A DNA stretch of 64,000 nucleotides from Herbaspirillum sp. RV1423 (GTDB lineage: Bacteria; Pseudomonadota; Gammaproteobacteria; Burkholderiales; Burkholderiaceae_D): NCBI RefSeq assembly GCF_000577615.1, contig NZ_CBXX010000001.1:124001-188000 (forward strand), given 5' to 3'. Numbering within the stretch: the first letter of the stretch is position 1; every line of letters begins with the position of its first letter. Positions 37,023 through 47,451 of this stretch are shown one piece after another. The notes beneath the pieces are model-generated. The model was not told where the DNA came from. It saw nothing but the letters and a program-made list of their open reading frames with translations, and made no database searches. A program made the position numbers and the translations under genes.

Positions 37023-37898
37023 TCAGAGTTGCGTCAGATCGATCAGAATCTGGCGTGTGTTCAGTTGCGCGCCGCCGAGATGGTGCGACAGTAGCGAGCG
37101 CATCAGGAACTTGCTCTGCGTCTGCGTGTTGGCGTCGCTGTAATCTTCTTTTTCCATATCGAGCAAGGTCTTGCCGGACACCTTGGGCCAGGCGTCGGAA
37201 AGACGCGGAAAACGGACACCATGCTCCGGATCGACGACATACGTTTCATCCGGCTCGACGGCTTTGCCGTTGGCGATGCATACGGTCCAGTCGCCGGCGA
37301 CGCCGGTTTCCTTGAGCAAGGCGCGCTCGAACTTGCGCAGCACAATGGGTGCGGATTCACCGTGCGCCAACTGATTCAGCGTCGAGACATAGTGGTCGAA
37401 CAAGGCCGGATGCGGATCGTCGCGCGCCAGCAGTTTGACCAGCAATTCATTGAGATAAAAACCGCATAGCAGCGCCGACTTCTCAAGCGGCAGCATGCCG
37501 CCGACCCATTCGGCAGCGGTCAGGGTGCGTACTTCGGACTTCCCGATCCAACTGACCGACAGCGGCTGAAAAGTCTGCAATACGCCGCGCAGCTTTGAAT
37601 GCGGACGCTTGGCGCCTTTGGCGACCAGTGCAACGCGACCGTGATCGCGCGAAAACACGTCGACGATCAGGCTGGTTTCCTTATAAGGATAGCTGTGCAG
37701 CACAAAGCCAGGCTGGGCCTGGATACGCGTGTCTTTTTCCGGAACCTTGGCGCGGCGAGACGTGGCGCCGGGCTTCGTTGTCCGCTTGGGAGCGGCAGCA
37801 TTCTTTGCATTGGCCAGCGCCGACTGAGTCGCCGCAGCGCTCAGCGCCTCGGCATCGAGTGGTTGACCAACAGCGGAATCGGCGATGATCGCGGCCAT
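37023..37898 (-). CDS. recO: DNA repair protein RecO
   Basis: 291 residues. RecO homology starts about residue 58 ([25 protein letters not shown]) with the OB-fold, then [15 protein letters not shown] and the helical C-terminal part [12 protein letters not shown]. The first ~57 residues are an Ala/Lys/Arg-rich extension without a usable internal start, so the extension seems real. RecO helps load RecA at single-stranded gaps with RecR. It lies 15 bases after era. Confidence 0.92.
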   Translation of the reverse strand: MAAIIADSAVGQPLDAEALSAAATQSALANAKNAAAPKRTTKPGATSRRAKVPEKDTRIQAQPGFVLHSYPYKETSLIVDVFSRDHGRVALVAKGAKRPHSKLRGVLQTFQPLSVSWIGKSEVRTLTAAEWVGGMLPLEKSALLCGFYLNELLVKLLARDDPHPALFDHYVSTLNQLAHGESAPIVLRKFERALLKETGVAGDWTVCIANGKAVEPDETYVVDPEHGVRFPRLSDAWPKVSGKTLLDMEKEDYSDANTQTQSKFLMRSLLSHHLGGAQLNTRQILIDLTQL

Positions 37899-37913
37899 AG
37901 GTATATATTTTCG

Positions 37914-38828
37914 CTATTCGTAGCCGTAGGCGCGCAACCCGGCTTCGTTATCAGCCCAGCCGGATTTGACCTTGACCCAGATTTCCAGATAAACCGGACC
38001 GCCGAACAGGCGCTCCATGTCCAGGCGCGCCTGCGTCGAAATCTCTTTCAAGCGCGCGCCCTTGTTGCCGATCACCATGGCCTTGTGGCCGTCGCGCTCG
38101 ACCAGGATGGCGGCGAAGACGCGGCGCAGATCGCCTTCCTGTTCGAACTTCTCAATCAGGACGGTGCTGGTGTACGGCAGTTCTTCGCCGACAAAGCGAA
38201 AGACTTTTTCGCGGACGATTTCCGATGCCAGGAATTTCTCGCTGCGGTCGGTGATGTCGTCTTCATCGAACATCGGCGGATTCAGCGGCAGCAGCTTGCG
38301 GATCTCGTCCTGCAAATGGTCGAGCTGGAAACGCTGCTTGGCGGAGACCGGCACCACGGCGGCAAAATTATGCTGGGATGCGACTTCCTGCGCGAACGGC
38401 ATCAGCACGGACTTGTCCTTGTTGCGGTCGGACTTGTTCATCACCAGGATGCATGGCACGTTGGCCGGCAACAGGTCCATGACCTGTTTGTCGGCAGGGC
38501 CGAAAGTACCCGCTTCGATCACATACAGGATCACGTCGGCCGCCGTCAGCGTGCTGGTGACGGTACGGTTGAGCGTCTTGTTCAGGGCATTGCTGTGGCG
38601 CGTCTGGAAACCCGGCGTGTCAATGTAGACGTATTGTGTGTTGTCTATTGTCTGGATGCCGGTGATGCGATGGCGCGTAGTTTGCGCCTTGCGCGAGGTG
38701 ATACTGACTTTGGCGCCCACCAGCACATTCATCAATGTCGACTTGCCTACGTTCGGGCGACCGACAATGGCGATGTATCCGCATCGATAATCGTTCGATG
38801 CGTCGGAAGGGGCTGTGATTTCTGTCAT
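37914..38828 (-). CDS. era: GTPase Era
   Basis: 304 residues. G1 [10 protein letters not shown]3 DTPGF, G4 NKSD and SAKQ are present, and the C-terminal KH domain has [22 protein letters not shown]. Era assists 16S rRNA maturation and 30S assembly. Start overlaps the rnc stop by 4 bases, the usual rnc-era coupling. Confidence 0.97.
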   Translation of the reverse strand: MTEITAPSDASNDYRCGYIAIVGRPNVGKSTLMNVLVGAKVSITSRKAQTTRHRITGIQTIDNTQYVYIDTPGFQTRHSNALNKTLNRTVTSTLTAADVILYVIEAGTFGPADKQVMDLLPANVPCILVMNKSDRNKDKSVLMPFAQEVASQHNFAAVVPVSAKQRFQLDHLQDEIRKLLPLNPPMFDEDDITDRSEKFLASEIVREKVFRFVGEELPYTSTVLIEKFEQEGDLRRVFAAILVERDGHKAMVIGNKGARLKEISTQARLDMERLFGGPVYLEIWVKVKSGWADNEAGLRAYGYE

Positions 38829-39913
38829 GCGGTTTTGCTTTGTGTAACGGCTGGCGAGACTTGCGCCTCGCTGCGGATGTCGTTCCGGTCGGCGGCTGCC
38901 AATGAAGCTTTGCTTTCGCTTTTGCCGTCGGTCGGTTTGGGGTCTGCTTTATCTTTATTGTCGACTTTATGTTCAGCTTTCGCGTCGACTTTTGCGTCCG
39001 CTTTCGGCTCGGCCTTGACGTCGGCTTTGGAGTCGGCTTTTGATTCAGTTTTTGCGTCGCTCTTCGGAGCATCCGCCCTGCCCGCCTTGAGGCTGGCCGG
39101 TTTCTCGGCTTTTACAGCAGGTGCATCCGCAACCAGCGGCAATGCCTCGCTCGGCGCATCGGGTTGGATCGTTGCGATACCGGCCAGTTTGAGTTGCGTG
39201 GTACGCGCGCGCGGTTTGCGCGTTGATGCAGGCGTTTTGACCAGCGCCGCCTGCACTGCCTCCAGCGCCAGTTTCGCGGCGGCTTGTTCGCCGGCGCGGC
39301 GGCTGCCGCCGGTGCCGAAAACCTGAATCTCCAGCTTCGGCACCAGGCATTCGATTTCGAATTCCTGGTTATGCGCGGCGCCATGCGTGGCGACGACGTT
39401 GTACTGCGGCAGCGGGATCTTCTTGCCTTGCAGGTATTCCTGCAACAACGTCTTGGCATCTTTGCCCAGCGTCTTGGGATCGACGGTATCGAGGATCGGA
39501 ATGTACAACGAACGAATCACATCACGCGCAGCATCGAAACCGGCATCTAGGAAAATCGCGCCGAACAAGGCCTCCAGCGTATCGGCAAGAATCGATGGAC
39601 GGCGAAAACCACCAGATTTCAATTCGCCTTCCCCAAGCCGCAAAAACTGCGACAGATCGAGGCGCTGGGCGATTTCGTACAAGGATTGCTGCTTGACGAG
39701 GTTGGCACGCAGGCGCGACAAATCACCTTCGTCAATCTTGTTGTAGCGGTCGAACAGGAGAGAGGCGACGACACAGTTAAGGATAGAGTCGCCGAGAAAT
39801 TCCAGGCGTTCGTTATGCAAGCTGCTATGGCTACGATGCGTCAAGGCCTGCTGCAATAATGTAGCGTCCTTGAATACGTGCCCCAGCCGATTTTGCAATA
39901 CTAATGGATCCAT
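38825..39913 (-). CDS. rnc: Ribonuclease III with long repetitive C-terminal extension
   Basis: 362 residues against about 225-250 in most bacteria. Residues 1-225 are standard: RNase III signature [10 protein letters not shown] (34-43), second acidic site [13 protein letters not shown], then a double-stranded RNA-binding domain (ARDVI..., [19 protein letters not shown]). From about 240 on the chain is low-complexity: Ala/Lys/Asp/Pro/Ser with repeated units like KADAKVDAK and KADSKADVK. Enzyme function in rRNA and mRNA processing is certain from the conserved part; the tail's role is unknown. Confidence 0.95.
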   Translation of the reverse strand: MDPLVLQNRLGHVFKDATLLQQALTHRSHSSLHNERLEFLGDSILNCVVASLLFDRYNKIDEGDLSRLRANLVKQQSLYEIAQRLDLSQFLRLGEGELKSGGFRRPSILADTLEALFGAIFLDAGFDAARDVIRSLYIPILDTVDPKTLGKDAKTLLQEYLQGKKIPLPQYNVVATHGAAHNQEFEIECLVPKLEIQVFGTGGSRRAGEQAAAKLALEAVQAALVKTPASTRKPRARTTQLKLAGIATIQPDAPSEALPLVADAPAVKAEKPASLKAGRADAPKSDAKTESKADSKADVKAEPKADAKVDAKAEHKVDNKDKADPKPTDGKSESKASLAAADRNDIRSEAQVSPAVTQSKTA

Positions 39914-40151
39914 TTATTCATCCGTCGCTTAGAGATCCAGACCTGACGACAACTCATGAACACCGGCATGCATTGCCAGCATCCTCCGCCTTGTCTTACC
40001 TCTCAGGCCATCCGGCCCGTTACCTGCAACCTTCCGTCATATCGTTACCGAATATACAACGACCGGCCGGCAGTGGGATTTTCCTGGAATAGAGAAAAAA
40101 CCGAGAAAAAGTGCCTTCTCTCCCGCCTCAAAAATGATGCCCGCAATAAAC
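39914..40151. other. Gap between lepB and rnc without the usual DUF4845 gene
   Basis: 238 bases with no supported gene on either strand. In many betaproteobacteria a short DUF4845 gene sits here between lepB and rnc; I see no trace of it. Confidence 0.45.
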
Positions 40152-41063
40152 TTAATGGAAGCTGCCGATACGCTTCAAATTACCCAGATTCATCCAGACA
40201 AAAAATGCCTTACCGACAATATTCTCATCCGGCACAAATCCCCAGTAGCGGCTGTCCAGGCTGTTGTCGCGGTTGTCTCCCATCATGAAGTACTGGCCCG
40301 CCGGTACGGTACAGGCAAAACCTTCCGCGTTGTAGCTGCACAGTTCATGCTGAGGAAACGCGTCCGGGTTCGGCACAAAGTTGGGAGCGCGCTCATCCGT
40401 CAATATCTTGTGGTCAACACCGGTCAGGTCTTCCTGCCACTGCTTATAGTACGTCAGATTCTCATCATCCAGATAATCTGGCAATGGCTTATAAGAAACT
40501 TCTTTACCATTTACTGTTAGGTGCTTGTTTTTATAGAGTATTTTATCACCTGGCACACCAACAACGCGTTTAATGTAATCGACCGACGTATCCTTGGGGT
40601 ATTTGAACACCATGACATCGCCGCGTTGCGGATCGTTGACGTTGACGATCTTCTTGTTCACGATCGGCAAACGAATGCCATAGGTGTATTTGTTCACCAG
40701 GATCAGATCGCCGACCAGCAACGTCGGCACCATCGAACTCGATGGAATCTTGAACGGTTCATACAGGAAAGAACGCAGGAAAAACACCAGCGCGATAACC
40801 GGGAAGAAGCTGCCAGAATATTCAATCCACGTCGGCTGCTTGAGCAAGGTCGCTTCCAGTGCCGCGCGACCGCTGGTGTCGCCCTTGATGCCTTCGCCGC
40901 TCAGCTTGGCGGCACGCGCATCGAATTCGGCCAATGCGGCATCAGCCTTGGCACGACGCTGCTTGGACCAGAAATACACATCCATAAACCAGATGATGCC
41001 CGTCACCACCATCAGGACAAACAGAATCAGCGCAAAATTGCCTAAGAGAGACTGCAGGTTCAT
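40152..41063 (-). CDS. lepB: Signal peptidase I
   Basis: 303 residues from the ATG at 41063, which overlaps the lepA stop by 4 bases. Two N-terminal membrane segments (about 7-29 and 86-100), nucleophile Ser110 in [10 protein letters not shown], general base Lys165 in [11 protein letters not shown], and box [17 protein letters not shown]. It cleaves signal peptides of exported proteins at the outer face of the inner membrane. Confidence 0.97.
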   Translation of the reverse strand: MNLQSLLGNFALILFVLMVVTGIIWFMDVYFWSKQRRAKADAALAEFDARAAKLSGEGIKGDTSGRAALEATLLKQPTWIEYSGSFFPVIALVFFLRSFLYEPFKIPSSSMVPTLLVGDLILVNKYTYGIRLPIVNKKIVNVNDPQRGDVMVFKYPKDTSVDYIKRVVGVPGDKILYKNKHLTVNGKEVSYKPLPDYLDDENLTYYKQWQEDLTGVDHKILTDERAPNFVPNPDAFPQHELCSYNAEGFACTVPAGQYFMMGDNRDNSLDSRYWGFVPDENIVGKAFFVWMNLGNLKRIGSFH

Positions 41064-42853
41064 TTTTCTTCCACTTGTAAAATTGCCAGGAATGCTTCCT
41101 GCGGAATCTCCACCGAGCCGACTTGCTTCATGCGTTTCTTGCCGGCCTTTTGTTTTTCGAGCAGCTTGCGCTTGCGGCTGATGTCGCCGCCGTAGCACTT
41201 GGCCAGCACGTTCTTGCGCAGGGCCTTGACATTCTCACGGGAGATGATGGTGGCGCCAATGGCGGCCTGGATCGCCACGTCGAACATCTGGCGCGGAATC
41301 AGCTCACGCATCTTGGCCGCGACAGCGCGGCCGCGGAACTGGCTGTTGGCGCGGTGCACGATGATGGCCAGCGCATCCACCTTTTCACTGTTGATCAGCA
41401 TGTCGACCTTGACTACGTCGGCGGCGCGGTATTCCTTGAACTCATAGTCCATCGAGGCATAGCCGCGCGAGGTCGATTTCAGGCGATCAAAAAAGTCGAG
41501 CACAATTTCGGCCATCGGCATTTCATAGGTCAGTTGCACCTGCTTGCCGTGATAGCTCATGTTGATCTGCACGCCGCGCTTTTGCGTACACAGCGTGATG
41601 ACCGAGCCGACATACTCTTGCGGCATGTACAAGTTGACTGTCACGATGGGCTCGCGCACTTCTTCGATCTTGGACGGCTCCGGCATTTTCGACGGATTGT
41701 CGACCATGAGGATGGAGCCGTCGCGCAGGACGACTTCATACACGACGGTCGGCGCCGTGGTGATCAGGTCCATGTCGAATTCGCGCTCGAGGCGTTCCTG
41801 CACGATTTCCATATGCAGCAAACCGAGGAAACCACAACGAAAACCAAAGCCGAGCGCTTGCGAGACTTCCGGTTCGTATTGGAGCGCGGCGTCGTTGAGT
41901 TTGAGTTTCTCCAGCGAATCACGCAAGGCGTCGTACTGGTTCGCTTCGACCGGGAACAATCCAGCGAACACCTGCGGCTGTACTTCCTTGAAGCCCGGCA
42001 GCGGCTCGGCCGCCTTGTTCGAAGCCAGCGTAACAGTGTCGCCAACCTTGGCGGCCTTCAATTCCTTGATGCCGGCGATGATGAAGCCAACTTGCCCTGC
42101 CGTCAGCACTTCGCGCGCCTGCGACTTTGGCGTGAAGACGCCGATACTTTCGGTCAGGTGGGTAGATTCGGTCGCCATCAGGAAAATCTTGTCCTTCGGA
42201 CGCAAAGTGCCGTTGACGATGCGTACCAGCATAACCACGCCGACATAGTTGTCGAACCACGAGTCAATAATCAGCGCCTGCAGCGGCGCATCCGGATCGC
42301 CCTTCGGCGCCGGCACCTTGGCGATCAGCGCTTCGAGCACATCCTGCACGCCCAGGCCGGTTTTGGCCGAGCATTGTACGGCGTCGCTGGCGTCAATGCC
42401 GATGACTTCCTCGATCTCGCTCTTGGCATTGTCAGGGTCGGCCGACGGCAAGTCGATCTTGTTAAGGACCGGCACCACTTCCACGCCAAGCTCCAGCGCG
42501 GTGTAGCAATTGGCGACCGTCTGCGCTTCCACGCCCTGCGATGCATCCACCACTAGCAACGCGCCTTCGCACGCCGACAGCGAGCGGCTGACTTCATAGC
42601 TGAAGTCGACGTGGCCGGGGGTGTCGATCAGATTGAGGTTGTAGATGTTGCCGTCGAGCGCTTTGTACTGCAATGCCGCGGTTTGCGCCTTGATCGTGAT
42701 GCCGCGCTCGCGCTCGATGTCCATGGAATCAAGCACCTGGGCTTCCATCTCGCGATTGGAGAGGCCGCCGCAAAGCTGGATGATGCGATCAGCGAGCGTG
42801 GATTTGCCGTGGTCAATATGGGCAATGATCGAAAAATTACGGATATTGTTCAT
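41060..42853 (-). CDS. lepA: Elongation factor 4 (LepA)
   Basis: 597 residues, normal length. G1 AHIDHGKST (11-19), G3 DTPGHVDF, G4 [10 protein letters not shown], then the EF-G-like domains and the LepA-specific C-terminal domain ([15 protein letters not shown]). A ribosomal GTPase acting on stalled or initiating ribosomes. First gene of lepA-lepB; a terminator hairpin lies just upstream. Confidence 0.98.
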   Translation of the reverse strand: MNNIRNFSIIAHIDHGKSTLADRIIQLCGGLSNREMEAQVLDSMDIERERGITIKAQTAALQYKALDGNIYNLNLIDTPGHVDFSYEVSRSLSACEGALLVVDASQGVEAQTVANCYTALELGVEVVPVLNKIDLPSADPDNAKSEIEEVIGIDASDAVQCSAKTGLGVQDVLEALIAKVPAPKGDPDAPLQALIIDSWFDNYVGVVMLVRIVNGTLRPKDKIFLMATESTHLTESIGVFTPKSQAREVLTAGQVGFIIAGIKELKAAKVGDTVTLASNKAAEPLPGFKEVQPQVFAGLFPVEANQYDALRDSLEKLKLNDAALQYEPEVSQALGFGFRCGFLGLLHMEIVQERLEREFDMDLITTAPTVVYEVVLRDGSILMVDNPSKMPEPSKIEEVREPIVTVNLYMPQEYVGSVITLCTQKRGVQINMSYHGKQVQLTYEMPMAEIVLDFFDRLKSTSRGYASMDYEFKEYRAADVVKVDMLINSEKVDALAIIVHRANSQFRGRAVAAKMRELIPRQMFDVAIQAAIGATIISRENVKALRKNVLAKCYGGDISRKRKLLEKQKAGKKRMKQVGSVEIPQEAFLAILQVEEK

Positions 42854-42872
42854 TAAATTGCGAAAAACGATG

Positions 42873-42918
42873 AAAAAAGGCGCTCCAAAGAGGGAGCGAC
42901 TCCCAATTGAGCGCCTTT
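42873..42918 (-). terminator. Terminator after the glutaredoxin-like gene
   Basis: AAAGGCGCTC / GAGCGCCTTT stem holding an inner GGGAG-CGA-CTCCC hairpin; on the minus strand it ends in TTTTTT. It isolates lepA from the sigma-E group upstream. Confidence 0.85.
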
Positions 42919-43090
42919 ACAACAGCTTTTGTTCAACTCGCCATTCTACCGGATTTCAGAGGCTAAAACCCGAATAAGCCATTGATAGCTTGTCATCAAT
43001 ACAGATTACGTTGCAGTCGACAGGACGGTGCTGCTTGACTGCGACGGCCACTCGGCTGTTTCCCTTTTGACCTCCATATTCCGGCGCAAA

Positions 43091-43354
43091 TTAATCATTG
43101 CCAAGCAAATACTTTTCGACACCTGGGCCGTCGAGGAAATAGTGACAAAGCTGCACCGGTGGCTGCCCAGGCCTTTGTCCGAGCAACACCGGGACCAGCT
43201 CGTCATAGCGTTGCACAAGAACTTCGTCGGCGTCGACGTCGATCATTTCGACGGTGAAATCATGCTGCGACCGGAACCTCTCTAATGCGTGAAGCATGTC
43301 CTCGCATAAATGGCAATAAGAGCGGGAATAAATGATGAAATGAACGGCGGACAT
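43091..43354 (-). CDS. Glutaredoxin-family small thiol protein
   Basis: 87 residues from the ATG at 43354 (GGGGGGCAG upstream). Thioredoxin fold starting VHFIIYSRSYCHLCEDM, with a CHLC redox pair (about 13-16) and the cis-Pro region ELVPVLLG. It matches the small glutaredoxin-like proteins (DUF836 group) often found next to mucD/lepA in betaproteobacteria. Partner unknown. Confidence 0.88.
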   Translation of the reverse strand: MSAVHFIIYSRSYCHLCEDMLHALERFRSQHDFTVEMIDVDADEVLVQRYDELVPVLLGQRPGQPPVQLCHYFLDGPGVEKYLLGND

Positions 43355-43381
43355 CTGCCCCCCCAGGCTTGCCACAATGAA

Positions 43382-43410
43382 AAGGCTGCACCCCGTACGG
43401 GCATGCAGCC
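43382..43410 (-). terminator. Terminator after mucD
   Basis: AGGCTGCA / TGCAGCCT outer stem with inner CCCGTACGGG; on the minus strand TTTTC follows. Lies between the mucD stop and the glutaredoxin-like start. Confidence 0.7.
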
Positions 43411-43437
43411 TCTTGCCTGAAACAAAATACGCTGAAT

Positions 43438-44937
43438 CTAGTTGCCGCTGGAACTCGGTCGCAAAGGCACGAACTGAGAAGAATCGCCACGGCGCACCAA
43501 GACCGCCGCGCGCTTCTTCGGGTCCAGCTTGGCGACCAGTCCATTGAATTGCTTGGCATCCTTGATGTCGACATCATTGAGACGCTGGACCACATCACCT
43601 GCGCGCAAACCGGCAGTTGCTGCGACGCCTACAGCCGACTCGACCAGCACGCCACTGTCGACTTTCAACTCCTTCTTCTGGGCATCGGTCAAATCGCTGA
43701 CGACCAAACCCAGCGAATTGGGTGTCGCTTCTGGCTTCGGCTTCTTTTCCTCTATCTTGGCAGGCTTGTCAGGCTCGATCTCGACGATAGTCAAAGGGAC
43801 ATCGCGAGCGCTGCCCTTGCGCCAGATATTGACCGTCGCGCGCGAACCCGGTTTGGTGCTGCCGACCATGCGCGGTAAATCGCTTGGTTTCTCGATGGCC
43901 GCACCATTGAATTTGAGGATAATGTCGCCGGCCTCCAATCCGCCCTTCTCTGCCGGACCGCCCGGTTCGACGCGCTGCACCAATGCTCCCTGCGCCTTGG
44001 ACAAGCCAAGCGACTCGGCCACATCTTTAGTCACTTCGCCGATTTGCACGCCGATGCGCCCGCGCGTCACGCGACCACTGGCTTTCAATTGATCTGACAC
44101 GCGTAACGCTTCATCAATGGGCACCGCAAAGGAAATTCCCATGAATCCCCCCGAACGGCTGTAAATCTGCGAGTTGATGCCAATCACTTCACCCTTCAGA
44201 TTAATCAGTGGTCCGCCGGAGTTGCCCGGATTGACGGCAACGTCGGTCTGGATCAGCGGCAAATAATCGCCGGTGTCGCGCGCCTTCGCCGAAATGATCC
44301 CGGCAGTGACAGTATTTTCCAGGCCGAACGGCGAACCGATCGCCAGTACCCATTCGCCGGCACGAATCTTGTCCGAATCACCAATGACCAGGCGTGGCAG
44401 ATTGGCGCCGTCAATCTTCAGCAACGCCACATCGGTGCGCGTGTCGGATCCGATGATTTTGGCCTTGAATTCGCGCTTATCGGTCAGTGTCACATACACG
44501 TCGCTGGCGCCTTCGACGACATGCGCGTTCGTCATGATGTAACCGTCCGCCGAAATGATGAAACCAGAGCCTACGCCACGTGGCACTTCTTCCTGCTGCT
44601 GAGAGCCGCCCCCCTTGCGATTGTTGCGCGGCGTATTCGGCGTATTGGGCTGCTCCTGGCGCGGCATCGGCACACCGAAAAAGCGGCGGAAAAACTCCTG
44701 CATCTCTTCGTCATCGGTACCGGCCTGCGACTGACCGGTTTTTACGCGCTCTGTCGTGCGGATGTTGACCACCCCCGGCCCCGTACGCTCGACAATATCG
44801 GCAAAATCTGGCAACCCGGCAACAACAGGTGCCGCGACCGCCGCATTCAAACCGGTCAGCACAGGTGACAAGACGAGGAGCGAAGCACTCAGTAACGACA
44901 ACGACAAGACCTTCTTTGCGGGGATCATCATGTGCAT
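43438..44937 (-). CDS. mucD: Periplasmic Do-family serine protease MucD/DegP
   Basis: 499 residues. Signal peptide about 1-36, trypsin-like domain with catalytic triad H139 (NAHVVEG), D169 (TRTDVALLK) and S240 (NPGNSGGPL), then two PDZ domains (about 290-380 and 405-495). A Gln/Pro/Asn-rich loop (about 95-118) is the LA-type loop. It degrades or holds misfolded periplasmic proteins and sits in the sigma-E operon, as in Pseudomonas algU-mucABCD. Confidence 0.96.
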   Translation of the reverse strand: MHMMIPAKKVLSLSLLSASLLVLSPVLTGLNAAVAAPVVAGLPDFADIVERTGPGVVNIRTTERVKTGQSQAGTDDEEMQEFFRRFFGVPMPRQEQPNTPNTPRNNRKGGGSQQQEEVPRGVGSGFIISADGYIMTNAHVVEGASDVYVTLTDKREFKAKIIGSDTRTDVALLKIDGANLPRLVIGDSDKIRAGEWVLAIGSPFGLENTVTAGIISAKARDTGDYLPLIQTDVAVNPGNSGGPLINLKGEVIGINSQIYSRSGGFMGISFAVPIDEALRVSDQLKASGRVTRGRIGVQIGEVTKDVAESLGLSKAQGALVQRVEPGGPAEKGGLEAGDIILKFNGAAIEKPSDLPRMVGSTKPGSRATVNIWRKGSARDVPLTIVEIEPDKPAKIEEKKPKPEATPNSLGLVVSDLTDAQKKELKVDSGVLVESAVGVAATAGLRAGDVVQRLNDVDIKDAKQFNGLVAKLDPKKRAAVLVRRGDSSQFVPLRPSSSGN

Positions 44938-44945
44938 TTTTTGTA

Positions 44946-45971
44946 TTATTTGGATTTAAATTCTATGGAATCCGACACTTGCCGAATCGCCGAACCAGGC
45001 ACTTCGCCGACCACGGTGAGCCAGTAATCCCCCTGGCGACGGCCAACAATATTCATGGCCCCCTGCTGCATGGCCCCCTCGGTACGGCTTTGGGAGCCCG
45101 GCTCAATGAAGACCGAAATCGCAGCCAGTCCGTCGGAAAACACAATCTGCGACACTTCACGCTGAGTAGTCACGCCGTGTTGGGTTGCAGAAGTACCGGT
45201 ATTCTGAGTATCGGAGATCAGGCGTTTTACTTCCTGAATCTTCTTGAATCCCGGCGGTGGCGTCACCGACCAACCGGAAAGATTGACCTGACTCATCACC
45301 GAATTCTCGATGTGCCAGCCATTGGTATTGGTAAAACTCGGCTTGACGCGGTTATGATCGATATTGCCAATCTCGATCTGAGTGAAGGATATCTGCTCCA
45401 CCACCTCATTCTTGGCATCAAAAGTCTGAGCGCGCAGCAGCAAACCGGTTGCCTTGTCAGCCCATAGTTTGTAGCCGTAGCGCAGCTTGTCCTTGGGTTC
45501 CAGAATCACTGCCTGACAGTCATGCCCGGCTACACGCCCGGCCTCACCCATTTTGACGCTGTAATAATCAACCAGATCGGTGGGATTGGCAGCGAGAATG
45601 GCCGGAAAAACATCACGTGTAACGCGTTTTTCGATCAGGACTGTTTTCGCTTCGGGGACATAACAGGCAACATCGTCATTATTGCGAATATATTCGCGCG
45701 GTTTGCCGTCGAGGACTTCCAACTTTTCAATTTCGTTCTTGCCGGACAATATATGCGTGATGCGCGAAGTACGCATCTGATTGGACTGCTGATAAACGAA
45801 AGTACCGGAATAATTGAGCCGCTGCGCTGCGGACTGGATTTTTTTGAGTAAAACCTGTGCGTCCTGATTGTTATTTACTTTTGCCGGCAATGCATTCTCC
45901 GCCCGGGTGGAGAATGCAATGAATGCCGACAGAAAAAGAACGGCCCGGAGCAAACCCTGTGTCTGCCGCAT
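44946..45971 (-). CDS. rseB: Sigma-E regulatory protein RseB/MucB
   Basis: 341 residues from the ATG at 45971, one base after the rseA stop. Signal peptide (LLRAVLFLSAFIAFSTRAEN), then the lipoprotein-carrier-like fold with LNYSGTFVYQQ and the C-terminal domain PPGFKK / VFSDGLAAISVFIEP. In the periplasm RseB shields the anti-sigma factor RseA from the DegS protease. Confidence 0.95.
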   Translation of the reverse strand: MRQTQGLLRAVLFLSAFIAFSTRAENALPAKVNNNQDAQVLLKKIQSAAQRLNYSGTFVYQQSNQMRTSRITHILSGKNEIEKLEVLDGKPREYIRNNDDVACYVPEAKTVLIEKRVTRDVFPAILAANPTDLVDYYSVKMGEAGRVAGHDCQAVILEPKDKLRYGYKLWADKATGLLLRAQTFDAKNEVVEQISFTQIEIGNIDHNRVKPSFTNTNGWHIENSVMSQVNLSGWSVTPPPGFKKIQEVKRLISDTQNTGTSATQHGVTTQREVSQIVFSDGLAAISVFIEPGSQSRTEGAMQQGAMNIVGRRQGDYWLTVVGEVPGSAIRQVSDSIEFKSK

Positions 45972-45972
45972 A

Positions 45973-46620
45973 TTATTTATCTGAGTCAATTGCGAAGGCC
46001 GCCGAACGGGCATATTGGACCGAGCTGTACATGGAAGGCGAGAAACGCTGGTGCGCCAGCAGATAATCGTCAATGCGCGGATCGCGGGCCACCTCGCCCT
46101 GCTGCGCCAGACTGCTGACTTGTACCGGTCCCTGCGACGCAGCCGATTTGGCCGCCACGGCAGCAACGGCGGAGGGTGCAATCACCGTCGGTGCTGCCAA
46201 ACCGTTATTGGCCATGGTCACCGATTGCTGCGGCGCCGTCACAAACACGACCGCTACGACCGCTGCCGCAACCGCCGCGCCAGGCATGACAAAACGTCGG
46301 ACGAAGCGCTTGCGGAACAAAGCACCATTGCCATTGACGACGGCAGGCACAATAATCTGCTCAGCAGCAGTTTTCAACTGTGGGGCGATGATCGCAGGCT
46401 CTACGTCGAGACGTGCCCGCATTTTGGCGGCGAAACCGTCGCTGAGCGAAAAAGCCATTTCATCAGAGCGCAAGACATCACCAATCTGATGATACAGATC
46501 CCATGTCGCCTGCTCTTCAGGCTGACGCAACACGACCAGAGCCATGTTGACGTGCTCATCAACCAACTCGCCGTCGGCCAATGCCGAAATCTGTTCTCTG
46601 CTAATTTCTTTGGTATCCAT
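45973..46620 (-). CDS. rseA: Anti-sigma-E factor RseA/MucA
   Basis: 215 residues. N-terminal sigma-binding domain (REQISALADGELVDEHVN, TWDLYHQIGDVLRSDEMA) then one membrane span (about 99-116, VMPGAAVAAAVVAVVFV) and an Ala-rich periplasmic part. Holds RpoE at the membrane until stress. Sits between rpoE and rseB. Confidence 0.94.
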   Translation of the reverse strand: MDTKEISREQISALADGELVDEHVNMALVVLRQPEEQATWDLYHQIGDVLRSDEMAFSLSDGFAAKMRARLDVEPAIIAPQLKTAAEQIIVPAVVNGNGALFRKRFVRRFVMPGAAVAAAVVAVVFVTAPQQSVTMANNGLAAPTVIAPSAVAAVAAKSAASQGPVQVSSLAQQGEVARDPRIDDYLLAHQRFSPSMYSSVQYARSAAFAIDSDK

Positions 46621-46732
46621 AAGTAGTCACCCGGCCACAAAATTTCAGTTCCATCACCCGCTCTTGTTTTTATGTCTTTTATCGACGTCTATGACGTCAT
46701 ATAACGCATAACTCTTGTACTTTGCATACAGC

Positions 46733-47335
46733 CTACCAGCGTTTGTCGAGCGCAGTACCCAACAAAGGCCGCAACTTCTCCGCGATCGCTTCACGGGCCC
46801 GAAAAATCCGGCTGCGCACCGTGCCTATCGGACATCCCATGGCATCGGCGATTTCATCGTAGCTCAATCCCTCTATCTCGCGCAGGGTAATCGCGGTCCG
46901 CAATTCTTCCGGTAAGGCTTCCATGGCAATATTGACCGTCTGGGCAATTTGCTTGGTCGCCAGCATAGACTCAGGAGTATTTATGTCTCTTAGGTGCTCT
47001 CCGTCGTCAAAAGTTTCAGCCTCTTCCGCATCGGCTTCCGTCGACGTCGGCGCCCGGCGCCCCATGGTCACGAGGTAGTTCTTCGCCGTATTGATGCCGA
47101 TCCGATACAACCAGGTATAGAACGCGGAATCGCCACGAAACTGCGGTAGCGCGCGGTAGGCCTTGATGAATGCCTCTTGCACGACATCCTCCGCTTCCGC
47201 CTGATCTCGGACCAGACGCGATACGAGCCGCATCAGTTTCCGTTGATATTTGGCAACTAATAGCTCGAACGCCTTCTTGTCGCCACGCTGCACGCGCTCG
47301 ACAAGCAGTTGATCAATTTCGCGTTCCGTCGTCAA
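46733..47335 (-). CDS. rpoE: RNA polymerase sigma-E factor
   Basis: 200 residues, an ECF sigma with region 2 (FELLVAKYQRKLMRLVSRLVRD, AEDVVQEAFIKAYRALPQFRG, FYTWLYRIGINTAKN) and region 4 (LPEELRTAITLREIEGLSYDEIADAMGCPIGTVRSRIFRA region). It drives the envelope stress response and is held by RseA encoded next. No clear self-promoter (GAACTT-TCTGA) was seen upstream. Confidence 0.97.
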   Translation of the reverse strand: MTTEREIDQLLVERVQRGDKKAFELLVAKYQRKLMRLVSRLVRDQAEAEDVVQEAFIKAYRALPQFRGDSAFYTWLYRIGINTAKNYLVTMGRRAPTSTEADAEEAETFDDGEHLRDINTPESMLATKQIAQTVNIAMEALPEELRTAITLREIEGLSYDEIADAMGCPIGTVRSRIFRAREAIAEKLRPLLGTALDKRW

Positions 47336-47451
47336 ATCCAGTTTCCTTGTTTTTTTGTCATTTCTATGCGAACCGAATCATTGACCATCTGCAATGCAAT
47401 AAATTCGGCAAGCGTACTATCTTTTCAGCTTTTTCGTGAATTGTATGCTTG

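Noticed and set aside
38920-39060. Tandem DNA repeat as a mobile element
   Set aside because: It encodes the in-frame Lys/Asp/Ala tail of RNase III and has no element features.
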